Shown here: piece by piece, positions 18,117 through 26,301 of the stretch
Numbering within the stretch: position 1 is the stretch's first letter
Layout: every line of letters starts with the position of its first letter
NCBI GenBank assembly: GCA_035477115.1
Contig: DATIKW010000037.1
Span: 1 to 27,040 of the forward strand
Source: UBA995 sp035477115
Lineage (GTDB): Bacteria; Bacillota; Sulfobacillia; UBA995
Direction: 5' to 3'
DNA: 27,040 bases
Translations under genes and position numbers: made by a program
Notes under the pieces: generated by a model
What the model was told of the DNA's origin: nothing
Seen by the model: the letters and a program-made list of their open reading frames with translations, nothing else
The model's database searches: none

Positions 18117-20202
18117 CGGCCTTCGCTCCCTCCCGGCCGTTGAAGAGGTCGCCGAACACTTCCCCCAGCGTCACTCGTTCGGTCTGCTTCTGCTGCGCCA
18201 TGTACTTCCGCAGCGCGGCGCGCTCGATCTCCTGGTCCGCCTCTTTGCGGCTCAGGCTCAGGCGTTTCTGGGCGCGGTTCACCTTCAGCACCTTCACCCG
18301 CAGCCGGTCGCCCATGGCCACTACCTGGTCGGTCCGCTCCACGCGCCGATCGGACAGTTCGGAGAGGTGGACGAGCCCCTCGACTCCTTGTTCCAGCTGG
18401 ACGAATGCTCCGAAGGAGGCGAGGCTGACGACGGTCCCCTCAACGATTGACCCAACCAGATACTTCTTCTCCACATCCTGCCAGGGGTCGCCCTCGAGTT
18501 GTTTGAGTCCCAGGGAAATCCGTTTGCGCTCGGGGTCGAGGCGCAAGATCTTGCACCTGATTTCCTGGCCCTCCTGGACGACGTCCCGCGGATGGGCTAC
18601 CCGTTGCCAACTGAGTTCGGAGACGTGAAGCAGGCCGTCCACCCCGCCGATATCCACGAAGGCCCCGAAGTCCGTCAGGCGCTTCACGGTGCCCGGCACG
18701 ATCTCGCCTTCGCGGAGCCTTCCCCAGACCTCCGCATCCCGCGTGGCCTGTCCTTCCTCCAACACCGCCCGCGCTGACAGGATGACCCGCCGTTCCGCCC
18801 GATCCAGCTCGACGAGCTTGAGTTGGAGGGTGCGGCCGACATACGGCTTGAGATCGCGAACAAAGGTCAAGGCAACCTGCGATGACGGGATGAAGCCGCG
18901 CACGCCGACGTCGGCCACGAGCCCGCCCTTGACCTGGGCCGTCACCGGCGCCTCGATGATACCGCCCTGCTGAAAGGCGCATTCAAGGCGCTGCCAGGCA
19001 AGCTCGACATCGGCCAGCCGCTTGGAAAGGTGCAGGATGCCATCTTTCTCGTCGGTGCCCAGTACCACCGCCGCGATCACGTCGCCGACACTCACGACGG
19101 ACGAGGGGTCGGCGATGGGCCGGCCGGCCAGTTCGGAGGAAGTGATCACGCCCTCCGACTTGCCGCCGACATCGATCAGGACGTCCGCCCCGTCGATGGC
19201 CACCACCCGGCCCTGGACGAACTGGCCCCGCTCGAACACCGGCACTGCGTCTTGCCCTGATGGCGCATGTTCAGCGGCGGGTGGCTGGTCCGGATGCTCC
19301 CCGCCGGCCGTGGACCCATCTCCCTGGGCGGCACCATCTTGCTCTCGTGCTTGATTCTCCGCCGCTTCCTCGATCTGCCTCATCCTGCCCAATACCTCCT
19401 CGATCGCCCAATCCGGAGTGGACGCACCCGCCGTCACCCCGACCCGGTCCACGCCGTCTAACCAGCGCGGATCCAGATCGGACGCGGTCTCGATAGCGAA
19501 AGCGGGCGTCCCTGTCTCGCGAACCACCTCGACCAGCCTTCGCGTGTTAGCGCTATCCCGGCCGCCCACCACGAGTACCAGATCGACCTTCTTCGCCAAT
19601 TCCCCTGCTTCCTGCTGGCGCCGCCGGGTGATCGGGCACAGCGTATCCTCCACCTTCACTTCCCTGCCGACTTCCGCCAGCCGTCGAGCCACCCCTTCCA
19701 CGACTTCCGAGCGCTGGGTGGTCTGAGCGACGACGCCCACCGGACCGGCACCGGGGATCTGGGGCGCCTCCGACTCGTCCCTCACCACTACTGCCCGCCC
19801 GCCGGTCCACGCGGCGATCGCCATGACCTCGGCGTGTCCTCGGTCCCCAACCAGGGCCACCTGGAAGCCTGCCTCGTCAAGGCGGCGGGCCGCCGCCTGC
19901 GCCCGCGCCACCAGGGGACAGGTGGCATCGATGACCCTTACCCCGCGACGTTCGATGCCGCCAGCCGTATCCGGCGGACTGCCGTGCGATGGCAGTACCA
20001 GCGTGCCTGTTTCCACCTCGCCCGGATCCCGGATCATCCGGACTCCCCGGGCCTCGAGCGCCCTTATGACCTGATGGTTGTGAATCAGGGAACCCAGAGC
20101 TTGGACGGGCCAGGGGCCCTCGTCCAAGGCACGCTCCACCGCTTCCACCGCCTGGCGGACGCCCAGACAGAAGCCGATATCCTGGGCTGCCACTACCTTC
20201 AT
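18061..20202 (-). CDS. ispH: IspH (HMB-PP reductase) fused to four-S1-domain protein
   Basis: A 713-residue fusion. Residues 1-280 are 4-hydroxy-3-methylbut-2-enyl diphosphate reductase, the last step of the MEP isoprenoid pathway. Cluster ligands Cys12, Cys95 and Cys189 and substrate residues His42, His73, His123/Glu125 and STP (261-263) are present. A Gln/Gly/Pro-rich linker (281-320) joins four S1 RNA-binding repeats (about 323-397, 412-482, 497-570, 582-655), the 3rd and 4th with the classical DFGAFV/SFGAFV cores. The tail is acidic and Pro-rich. This IspH-RpsA fusion is known from Clostridia. ATG 20202 shares ATGA with the plsC stop. The open frame extends upstream but only antiphase within plsC. 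Confidence 0.97.
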   Translation of the reverse strand: MKVVAAQDIGFCLGVRQAVEAVERALDEGPWPVQALGSLIHNHQVIRALEARGVRMIRDPGEVETGTLVLPSHGSPPDTAGGIERRGVRVIDATCPLVARAQAAARRLDEAGFQVALVGDRGHAEVMAIAAWTGGRAVVVRDESEAPQIPGAGPVGVVAQTTQRSEVVEGVARRLAEVGREVKVEDTLCPITRRRQQEAGELAKKVDLVLVVGGRDSANTRRLVEVVRETGTPAFAIETASDLDPRWLDGVDRVGVTAGASTPDWAIEEVLGRMRQIEEAAENQAREQDGAAQGDGSTAGGEHPDQPPAAEHAPSGQDAVPVFERGQFVQGRVVAIDGADVLIDVGGKSEGVITSSELAGRPIADPSSVVSVGDVIAAVVLGTDEKDGILHLSKRLADVELAWQRLECAFQQGGIIEAPVTAQVKGGLVADVGVRGFIPSSQVALTFVRDLKPYVGRTLQLKLVELDRAERRVILSARAVLEEGQATRDAEVWGRLREGEIVPGTVKRLTDFGAFVDIGGVDGLLHVSELSWQRVAHPRDVVQEGQEIRCKILRLDPERKRISLGLKQLEGDPWQDVEKKYLVGSIVEGTVVSLASFGAFVQLEQGVEGLVHLSELSDRRVERTDQVVAMGDRLRVKVLKVNRAQKRLSLSRKEADQEIERAALRKYMAQQKQTERVTLGEVFGDLFNGREGAKADGGEPAPPADTPQDPERD

Positions 20203-20795
20203 TCGGCGGCCTCCCCGTCCTCCATCAACCGGCGGATGTGGTCCATGACCTGCATGCTCTGATCGGCGAGCCACGCCGAACCAGTTCGGCCTTCGGGCGG
20301 CGGGGCCAGCCGGATCGGGCGGCCGAACTTCACCGTCAAGGCGGAACCAAGCCGGTAGTCGCCGATGATCGCGGCCGGGACCATCACCGCTCCAGATTTC
20401 ACCGCCAGCAAGGCTGCTCCCGGCTCGGCGCGCCGCAGCCGGCCATCGCTGCTGCGAGTGCCCTCGGGGAACATGCCCAGGAGCTTGCCATCGGCGAGGA
20501 GCTGGAAACCATGCCGGAGCGCCGCCCGGTCGGGCTCCCCCCGCCGAACGGGGAAAGCGCCCACCATCGGCAACAGCCACTTGAGCGGCGGAAAACGGAA
20601 CAACTCCGACTTGGCCATGAAGTACAGCTGGCGCGGACAGGCAAGACCCAAAGCGACAGGGTCCACCCAGGTGCGATGGTTGGCGCAGATGAGGCCAGGA
20701 CCAGTTGCCGGGACGTGTTCCACTCCCGTGTAGTGCCATCGGAAAATAAAAGGCCATATTGCGCGAAAGATCAGCAGGCAGAAGCGATACAGCAA
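20199..20795 (-). CDS. plsC: 1-acyl-sn-glycerol-3-phosphate acyltransferase
   Basis: A 198-residue acyltransferase making phosphatidic acid from lysophosphatidic acid. It has the catalytic NHRTWVDP (family NHxxxxD; 39-46) and the substrate-binding FPEGTRS block, an N-terminal hydrophobic segment (FCLLIFRAIWPFIF) for membrane attachment, and VPAAIIGDYRL in the core. Length is normal for the compact PlsC type. The start is TTG 20795, two bases after the cmk stop codon; no better ATG is available before the fold begins. With gpsA and plsY further down the same run it completes the path from glycerol-3-phosphate to phosphatidic acid. Confidence 0.94.
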   Translation of the reverse strand: MLYRFCLLIFRAIWPFIFRWHYTGVEHVPATGPGLICANHRTWVDPVALGLACPRQLYFMAKSELFRFPPLKWLLPMVGAFPVRRGEPDRAALRHGFQLLADGKLLGMFPEGTRSSDGRLRRAEPGAALLAVKSGAVMVPAAIIGDYRLGSALTVKFGRPIRLAPPPEGRTGSAWLADQSMQVMDHIRRLMEDGEAAE

Positions 20796-20796
20796 C

Positions 20797-21507
20797 CTAT
20801 CCGTCCCCTTCCCGGTCTCTTGCCCCGCACAGGTCCAACAACTCGTCCACCACCTGCTCCACCGATTTGCCCGAGGTGTCGACGATGATCGCGTCGCCGG
20901 CCGCCACCAAGGGATCGACGGGTCGTTCCTGGTCGAAGCGATCCCGCCAGTCCATATCGCGCTGCAGTTCGCTCAGGCACACGCGTGATCCCCGCTCCTC
21001 CAGTTCGCGTTGACGCCGCTCGGCCCTTTCGCGGGGGGAGGCGGTCAGGAAGAACTTGGGCCGGGCCCCGGGGAGGACGACCGTGCCCACATCGCGGCCT
21101 TCCATCACCACGCCCCCTCCGGCCGCAAGCGCCCGCTGGATGCCTACCAGATGGCGGCGTACCGCGGGGATCCCGGCGACCCGGGATACCGCCCGGTCAA
21201 CTTCCCTGGTCCGGATGGCCGAGGTGACATCCTCGCCGTCGAGCGAGATCCCGTGGTCGGTCCCCACGGTGAGGACCGTGCTGTGCGCCAATTCCTCAAG
21301 CGCCGCCGCATCGTCGAGGGCTACGCCGGCCCGCAAGGCCTTCAGCGTCAAGGCACGGTACATGGCCCCGGTGTCCCAGTAACGATACCCCAGGCGCTCA
21401 GCCAACCGCCGGGCAACCGTGCTCTTGCCCGCAGCGGCCGGCCCGTCCACCGCGATGGTGCGGCGCGATACGTCCTTCTCCTCCATTATTTGAGGTTGCT
21501 TCGACAT
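20797..21507 (-). CDS. cmk: Cytidylate kinase
   Basis: A 236-residue kinase that phosphorylates CMP and dCMP with ATP. Walker A GPAAAGKST (22-30), the CMP-binding regions YRYWDTGAMYRALT and MEGRDVGTVVLPGA, and the LID SPRERAERRQRELEERG are all typical. The protein ends DLCGARDREGDG. ATG 21507 is preceded by AGGGGGGG; an in-frame ATG seven codons later would remove only the leading MSKQPQI residues. It heads the cmk-plsC-ispH/rpsA group, the usual clostridial order, and follows the radical SAM gene by 21 bp. Confidence 0.96.
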   Translation of the reverse strand: MSKQPQIMEEKDVSRRTIAVDGPAAAGKSTVARRLAERLGYRYWDTGAMYRALTLKALRAGVALDDAAALEELAHSTVLTVGTDHGISLDGEDVTSAIRTREVDRAVSRVAGIPAVRRHLVGIQRALAAGGGVVMEGRDVGTVVLPGARPKFFLTASPRERAERRQRELEERGSRVCLSELQRDMDWRDRFDQERPVDPLVAAGDAIIVDTSGKSVEQVVDELLDLCGARDREGDG

Positions 21508-21528
21508 GTCCCCCCCTTTATCCTGGCT

Positions 21529-22452
21529 TCAGAGACGCCCCGCCCGACTGAGACCTGCGGCCTGCGCAGCTGCCAGGGCCTCGGCGTACTCGCCCGGGGT
21601 AACCCGCCGGTCGAGGGGCGGGAAAGCGTGCGCCCGGTGGGCCGGCCGGTACTGGTCCATCACGTTGCACACCGTCCCGCACGACACCTCCTGCGCGAGG
21701 AAGCGCGCCACGGCGGCGGTGCCCGCCAACCCGCCGGGCAAAACCAGATGCCGGACCAGCAGGCCCTTCCGGGCGACCCCTCGGTCGTCGACCTGGAGAT
21801 CGCCCACCTGCCGGTGCATCTCCCGTATCGCTTCCTGGCTGTATCGCGGGTAGTCGGGGGCCCGGGACAGCCGCCGGGACGACTCGTCATCAGCATATTT
21901 CACATCGGGAAGATAGATATCCACGAGGCCGTCGAGGAGTTCAAGCGCGCCGGCGGACTCGTAGCCGCCGCAATTGTATACCAGCGGCAGGACGAGACCC
22001 CTATCGGCGGCGATGGCCAGCGCGGCCAGGATCATCGGGGTCACGTGGGTGGGGGTCACGAGGTTGATGTTGTGGCAGCCCGCCGCTTGAAGCCGCAGCA
22101 TGATCCGGGCGAGCGCGGCCGGCTCTACCGGGATGCCCGACCCCCCGCCCCAGCTGATGTCCGCATTCTGGCAGTACATGCAGCGCAGAGGACAGTTGGC
22201 GAAGAAGATCGTCCCCGAACCTCCCGACCCGACCAGGGGACGTTCCTCGCCGTAGTGCGGTCCATAGCTGGCGACGACGGCCTGGTTGCCGGTGCGGCAC
22301 ACGCCGTGCTGGCCCTGACTCCGGTCCACCCGGCAACGGCGAGGACACAGCGAGCAAGGCTTGCGCAGTCGGAGCATCGCTTCCCGGGCCCGGGCCGCCA
22401 GCTCGCCGCGCGCGGCCAGGCGGGCGTATCCCGGAGCGTTCGAAGGCGCCAT
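21529..22452 (-). CDS. Radical SAM protein, PflA-like (COG1313)
   Basis: A 307-residue protein with the radical-SAM motif CPLRCMYCQN (Cys87, Cys91, Cys94), followed by GCHNINLVTPTHVTP and VYNCGGYES, marks of the 'putative pyruvate formate-lyase activating enzyme' group. The N-terminus carries four more cysteines (CSLCPRRC at 33-40 and Cys52), likely another metal or Fe-S site. Its substrate is unknown; no glycyl-radical enzyme gene is nearby, so naming it PflA would be wrong. ATG 22452 has GAGG about 7 nt upstream. It sits 44 bp after btuD and 21 bp before cmk on the same strand, without a terminator on either side. Confidence 0.92.
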   Translation of the reverse strand: MAPSNAPGYARLAARGELAARAREAMLRLRKPCSLCPRRCRVDRSQGQHGVCRTGNQAVVASYGPHYGEERPLVGSGGSGTIFFANCPLRCMYCQNADISWGGGSGIPVEPAALARIMLRLQAAGCHNINLVTPTHVTPMILAALAIAADRGLVLPLVYNCGGYESAGALELLDGLVDIYLPDVKYADDESSRRLSRAPDYPRYSQEAIREMHRQVGDLQVDDRGVARKGLLVRHLVLPGGLAGTAAVARFLAQEVSCGTVCNVMDQYRPAHRAHAFPPLDRRVTPGEYAEALAAAQAAGLSRAGRL

Positions 22453-22496
22453 CGGCCGTCCTCACCCGCCGCGGATAATTCTGCCCCGGCCTCGCG

Positions 22497-23777
22497 CTAC
22501 CTTCCCGACTCACGGGTAGTAGCGGCAAGCCGCTCGAGCACGGCCCGATCGTCGGTAACGACGGCGGCGGCCCCCTCGCGGATGGCGGCATAGATCGGCG
22601 CGGCGGCCCCTCCCGTGAAGTCCCGCCGGGGCCAGGGAGTGGCTTCCACGACGATCACGCGCCCGCCGGCCTGCATGGCGTCGCGTACGGCCTCGAGATT
22701 GGGCAGGTTGCCGCGGCCTACGGCCACGTCGGCCAGCACCACCCAGTCGGCCGCCCGCATCAGCTCAAGGGCCCGCGCGCGTTCCGGGTCGCCGACCGCC
22801 GAGAAAGGAGCGGCCTCCACCACTTCCAGCCCCAGCGAGCGCGCCAGGACCCAGTCGCTGTCGCCCCGATTGAGCGCGCCAGCGGTCACGACGAACCCCG
22901 CCAGCGCCAGCGCCTCCAGCAGCCAGGCGGCGCTGCCCCCGCCGCCCACCAGGTGTACCCTGCGGCCGTCGCCCCTCGACGGGACGACCGGTTCCTCGTC
23001 CCGTCCGGGCACCAGCGTGACCTGCGGCACCCCGCGGATGGGGTGGCGGGAGATGACCGTATGGCTGCCGTACACCTCCTGGAGGTGGGAGGAGAGCAGG
23101 ACCGCTTCCGGCGAGCCCCGGACATGCACCCGGCCGTCCCGTAACAGCACCAGCTGGTCACAGTACAGGGCGGCCAGGTTGAGGTCATGCAGGATGACCA
23201 GTACGGCCAGGTTCTCCGCCCGGTTCAGCCGCCGCAACAGGTCGAGCAGTTCGACCTTGTAGTTGATATCGAGATGGGCGGTGGGCTCGTCCAGCAGGAG
23301 ATACTTGGGTTCCTGAGCCAGGGCCCGGGCGATGGATAGCCGCTGGCGTTCGCCGCCCGACAGTTCGGCCAGACTCCGGTCGGCCAGCGGGAGGGTGCCG
23401 GTGAGGGTGAGCGCCCGCCGCACCACGGCCAGGTCGCGTGGCCCCTCCCCCTGGAAGCGCCGGAGATGCGGCAACCGCCCCATCAGCACCAGTTCCTGAG
23501 CCAGCAGCGGGAAGGTCGGCGGCAGTCCCTGGGCCACCGCCGCCACCCGGCGGGCGACGGCCATGGAGGGCAGCCGCCACAGGTCCTCGCCGTCGAGGGT
23601 GGCCCGGCCCTGCAGCGGCTGCAAGACGCGGCTCATCGCCTTCAGTAGCGTGGACTTGCCGGAAGCATTGGGGCCGATCAACCCCACGAAGCCCCCGGCC
23701 GGCAGTTCGAGGTCCACAGCATGGACGACCGGCCCACCCCGGTATCCCAGCGTGGCGCCTTCCAGCCGGAGTGCCAT
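22497..23777 (-). CDS. btuD: Cobalamin/siderophore ABC ATPase (BtuD-like) with extra C-terminal domain
   Basis: A 426-residue protein. Residues 1-255 are a full FecE/BtuD-type ATPase: Walker A GPNASGKST (35-43), Q-loop VAQGLPPTF, signature LSGGERQRL (139-147), Walker B LLLDEP (160-165) and the switch ILHDLN. After a short linker, residues 273-426 form an added domain beginning RRVHLVGGGGSAAWLLEALA, which reads as a Rossmann-like nucleotide-binding strand-loop-helix; later parts include DWVVLADVAVGRGN and GGRVIVVEATPWP. Normal BtuD stops near 255 residues. It comes 15 bp after btuC, and the riboswitch upstream supports vitamin B12 as substrate. Confidence 0.92.
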   Translation of the reverse strand: MALRLEGATLGYRGGPVVHAVDLELPAGGFVGLIGPNASGKSTLLKAMSRVLQPLQGRATLDGEDLWRLPSMAVARRVAAVAQGLPPTFPLLAQELVLMGRLPHLRRFQGEGPRDLAVVRRALTLTGTLPLADRSLAELSGGERQRLSIARALAQEPKYLLLDEPTAHLDINYKVELLDLLRRLNRAENLAVLVILHDLNLAALYCDQLVLLRDGRVHVRGSPEAVLLSSHLQEVYGSHTVISRHPIRGVPQVTLVPGRDEEPVVPSRGDGRRVHLVGGGGSAAWLLEALALAGFVVTAGALNRGDSDWVLARSLGLEVVEAAPFSAVGDPERARALELMRAADWVVLADVAVGRGNLPNLEAVRDAMQAGGRVIVVEATPWPRRDFTGGAAAPIYAAIREGAAAVVTDDRAVLERLAATTRESGR

Positions 23778-23792
23778 CCGCCGTCCACCTCC

Positions 23793-24854
23793 TCAGGATA
23801 GCCCGCCCCGCGCCCTGCGGAGCAGGAACAGGAAGAAAGGTCCCCCCAACAAGGATGTGACTACCCCCACCGGCAGTTCGAGCGGGGGCAGGGCGGTTCG
23901 CGCCACGAGGTCGGCCAATACCAGCAAGGTGGCGCCGGCCAGGGCTGAGGCCGGCAAGAGGATGCGATGATCCGATCCCGCCCAGAGGCGGGTGAGATGG
24001 GGGACCACCAGCCCCACGAAGCCGATGATCCCGGAGACGGCCACGGCGGCGGCCGTGCCCAGGGAAGCGCCGAGGATCAGGATGAGCTTGGCCCGCTCGG
24101 TGTCGACTCCGAGCTGGCGGGCGCTCTCCTCGCCGAGCAAGAGGGCATTCAGTTCGCGGGCCATGGCCAGGACGACCAGGGTGCCCAGTCCCAGATAAGG
24201 GGCGGCGGTCAGGACGTGGGACCAGCCCCGGCCGCTGAACCCTCCCATCAGCCAGAAGATGACCGGGCGGACGTCCCGCTGGGACAACAGGATCAGCCCG
24301 GACACGATGGCGGCCAGGAAAGAGCCCACGGCCACCCCCGCCAGCAACAGGGTGAGCTGGGGCACCCGCCCGCCCTCCCGGGCCAGCAAGTACACCGCGG
24401 TGACCGCCGCGAGCGCTCCCAGGAAAGCGGCCGGCACCAGCGATATGGCCAGGATGCCGCCGGCCGTCATGGCCAGCGTCGCCCCCAGGGCGGCGCCGGA
24501 GGACGCGCCGATCACGTACGGGTCGGCCATCGGGTTGCCGAGGAGCCCCTGGAAAGCCGCGCCCGCGATCCCCAGGGTGGCGCCTACGGCGGCGGCCAGC
24601 ACCACCCGGGGAGCCCGGACGACCACCACGATCACTTCATGGCTGGCCGGCCAATCTTCGCCCGCCAGCGCGCCCCACCGGGGCACGCGCGACAGTAGGA
24701 TCCGCGCCACCTCGCCCACCGGCACCGTGACCGCCCCGGAACCGAGGCCCAGGAGGCAGGCGGCCAGCAATGCAGCGGCCAGGACCGCCAGCACGAGACG
24801 CCAGCGCCTCGCCCGGCGGGCGAGGTGGTCGTCGGCCCGGCGTCCCGAAGTCAC
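23793..24854 (-). CDS. btuC: Cobalamin ABC transporter permease (FecCD/BtuC family)
   Basis: A 353-residue permease with about nine or ten transmembrane segments, typical for FecCD/BtuC. Family marks are RAPRVVLAAAVGATLGIAGA, FQGLLGNPMADPYVIGASSG (about 110-130), GGFSGRGWSHV and VSGIIGFVGLVVPHLTRLW in the ATPase-coupling loop. It forms the channel for the importer with BtuD on the cytoplasmic side and BtuF outside. The start is GTG 24854, sharing GTGA with the btuF stop. The N-terminal 20 residues are charged and rich in Arg. Confidence 0.95.
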   Translation of the reverse strand: MTSGRRADDHLARRARRWRLVLAVLAAALLAACLLGLGSGAVTVPVGEVARILLSRVPRWGALAGEDWPASHEVIVVVVRAPRVVLAAAVGATLGIAGAAFQGLLGNPMADPYVIGASSGAALGATLAMTAGGILAISLVPAAFLGALAAVTAVYLLAREGGRVPQLTLLLAGVAVGSFLAAIVSGLILLSQRDVRPVIFWLMGGFSGRGWSHVLTAAPYLGLGTLVVLAMARELNALLLGEESARQLGVDTERAKLILILGASLGTAAAVAVSGIIGFVGLVVPHLTRLWAGSDHRILLPASALAGATLLVLADLVARTALPPLELPVGVVTSLLGGPFFLFLLRRARGGLS

Positions 24855-25759
24855 CGGAACTGCCCGGGGTAGAGCAGCCGGGCCACGAGTTCGAGGCCGT
24901 CAACTATCCGCGGCCCGGGACGGCTCACCAGATCACCGTCCACCGGATGGACCCTGCCCGCCTTCACCGCGGTCAAGTCCGACCATCCGGGGAGCGCGTC
25001 CAGACCCGCCACCGCCCCCGGTGCCAGGGTGGCGACGATGATCACGTCCGGGTCCGCCTGCAGCAGAGCTTCCAGGCTATACTGGGCGTACGGCGCTCCC
25101 AGGCCTTCGGCGAGATTGCGGCCGCCGGCCAGCTCGATCAAGTCATGGACGAAAGAGCCGGGCCCTACCGTCCATAGCTGGTCGTCGAGGGCCCAGAACA
25201 CGGTGGGCCGGTCGGCGGCGGCGGGCGCAACCCGGGCCTCGATCTCCTCGATCCGGTCACGCATGGCCCCGGCGAGTTCGGCCGCCCGCTGGGCGGCACC
25301 GGTCGCCGCTCCCACCAGCACCACCTGCTCCACCACGTCGGCAACCGTGGGCGCGTTGACCACGAGGACCGGCACGCCGAGCGCTTCGAGACGGACGACG
25401 ACCTCGCTGTCCGCCGTGCCCGCCGCCAGCACGAGGTCCGGCTGCAGGGCAACTATCCGCTCGTAGTTGGGAGCCCACGCATCGCCCACCTTCTCGATGG
25501 CTTGAGCTTCGGCGGGGTAGTTGCACCAGGTGGTGACGCCCAGCACCCGGTCACCCAGGCCGAGCGCGAACAGGATCTCGGTGTTGGCCGGAGCCATGCT
25601 GATCAGCCGCTGGGGTATGCCGGGCAGGGTGACGTGCCGGCCGGCACCGTCGAGGAACGTCCGCCCCTCGACTGGCGCGGCCGGTTGGCGAAGGTTCATC
25701 GCAACCACGACTAGCAGCAGCAAAACCAGGGCCGCTATGCCCAGACTCTTCTTATTCAC
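24851..25759 (-). CDS. btuF: Cobalamin-binding protein (BtuF-like), membrane-anchored
   Basis: A 302-residue periplasmic-binding-type protein of the FecB/BtuF class. The N-terminus is a single hydrophobic helix (about 7-21) with no lipobox cysteine, so it is probably held by an uncleaved anchor. Domain marks are GIPQRLISMAPANTEILFAL, then LGDRVLGVTTWCNYP and PDLVLAAG, and in the second lobe GSFVHDLIELAGGRN and ADPDVIIVATLAPG. The start is GTG 25759, preceded by GGGAGGAG with an 8-nt spacer. A cobalamin riboswitch lies in its leader, which is the main reason for choosing B12 over iron-siderophore as ligand. Confidence 0.93.
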   Translation of the reverse strand: MNKKSLGIAALVLLLLVVVAMNLRQPAAPVEGRTFLDGAGRHVTLPGIPQRLISMAPANTEILFALGLGDRVLGVTTWCNYPAEAQAIEKVGDAWAPNYERIVALQPDLVLAAGTADSEVVVRLEALGVPVLVVNAPTVADVVEQVVLVGAATGAAQRAAELAGAMRDRIEEIEARVAPAAADRPTVFWALDDQLWTVGPGSFVHDLIELAGGRNLAEGLGAPYAQYSLEALLQADPDVIIVATLAPGAVAGLDALPGWSDLTAVKAGRVHPVDGDLVSRPGPRIVDGLELVARLLYPGQFR

Positions 25760-25813
25760 GGCGGCAACTCCTCCCGGAGAAATGTCTTCGCGAGATGTCT
25801 TTACCCACAGATA

Positions 25814-25838
25814 ACCCCCGGTCCCGAGGACCGGGGGT
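25814..25838 (-). promoter_or_regulatory. Expression-platform hairpin of the riboswitch
   Basis: ACCCCCGGTCC (25814-25824) and GGACCGGGGGT (25828-25838) form a perfect 11-bp stem with a 3-nt loop between the aptamer and btuF, ending about 55 nt before the start codon. No T-run follows on the minus strand (TTATCTG), so it may not be a simple intrinsic terminator; Rho- or translation-linked control is possible. Confidence 0.55.
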
Positions 25839-25893
25839 CGGCTAGCCGCGGCAGCCGCGTCCCCCCTTTCCGTCGAGGGCCAGACACGCGCGC

Positions 25894-26077
25894 GGACAGG
25901 TAGGTCTCCTGGCTACCGGTTCATCCTGGCCTGCACCTTCCCACCGGATTACCTCCGGCAGTGGCAATCGCAGGCTCCGTCACCGGTTACAGTGGCGCGG
26001 ACCGCGCCGGCAGGCAAGCATGGCTGCTTGCCCCCGGGCTTCCCTGTTCCTCCCTCGGTTTCGAGGGAGACCTGTCC
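25894..26077 (-). ncRNA. Cobalamin (adenosylcobalamin) riboswitch
   Basis: On the minus strand the closing stem pairs GGACAGGT (26077-26070) with ACCTGTCC (25901-25894). Inside are the conserved pieces of the cobalamin class: GGGAAGCCC, CGCGCCACTGTAACC (a GCCACTG box), CCGGTGGGAAGGTGCAGGCC, and the B12 box TAGCCAGGAGACCTACC just before the closing strand. Spacing and total size (about 184 nt) are right. It is preceded by a good sigma-A promoter and followed by btuF, so it should switch the importer off when B12 is plentiful. Confidence 0.93.
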
Positions 26078-26097
26078 ACTCGTGTTCAGTTGGTCCC

Positions 26098-26126
26098 ATT
26101 ATACGCCGCGGACGCACCCGCTTCAA
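26098..26126 (-). promoter_or_regulatory. Sigma-A promoter of the riboswitch/btu operon
   Basis: Minus strand TTGAAG (26126-26121), a 17-bp spacer, and a perfect TATAAT (26103-26098). The predicted start near 26090 leaves about 13 nt before the aptamer's closing stem. Confidence 0.8.
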
Positions 26127-26149
26127 GCGGCCGCCCTCGCTTTCGGGGG

Positions 26150-26178
26150 TTGACACCCGAACCGCGTTACCATACATT
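26150..26178 (+). promoter_or_regulatory. Sigma-A promoter of the plus-strand ABC ATPase gene
   Basis: Plus strand TTGACA (26150-26155, perfect), 17-bp spacer, TACATT (26173-26178). It is divergent from the btu promoter with only 23 bp between the two -35 boxes. It leaves an untranslated leader of about 115 nt before ATG 26302, within which I see no known regulatory RNA. Confidence 0.7.
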
Positions 26179-26301
26179 GGCCTCAGTGGCGGGGAGCCGA
26201 TCGTCATCTCGGGCCTGGTTAGACGCATAATCACCACCGTCAATGGCTGGGGTAACTGATGGGCACAGTGATCGCCCAGGTGCACCTGAGGAGTTGAACC
26301 C

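Noticed and set aside
20203..20757. Upstream extension of the ispH-rpsA frame
   Set aside because: Covers plsC in another frame; IspH begins MKVVAAQDIGFC at 20202.
26259..26297. 12-codon open frame (MGTVIAQVHLRS) just before the plus-strand ABC ATPase, possible leader peptide
   Set aside because: No good ribosome site, no codon run typical of attenuators; could be chance.
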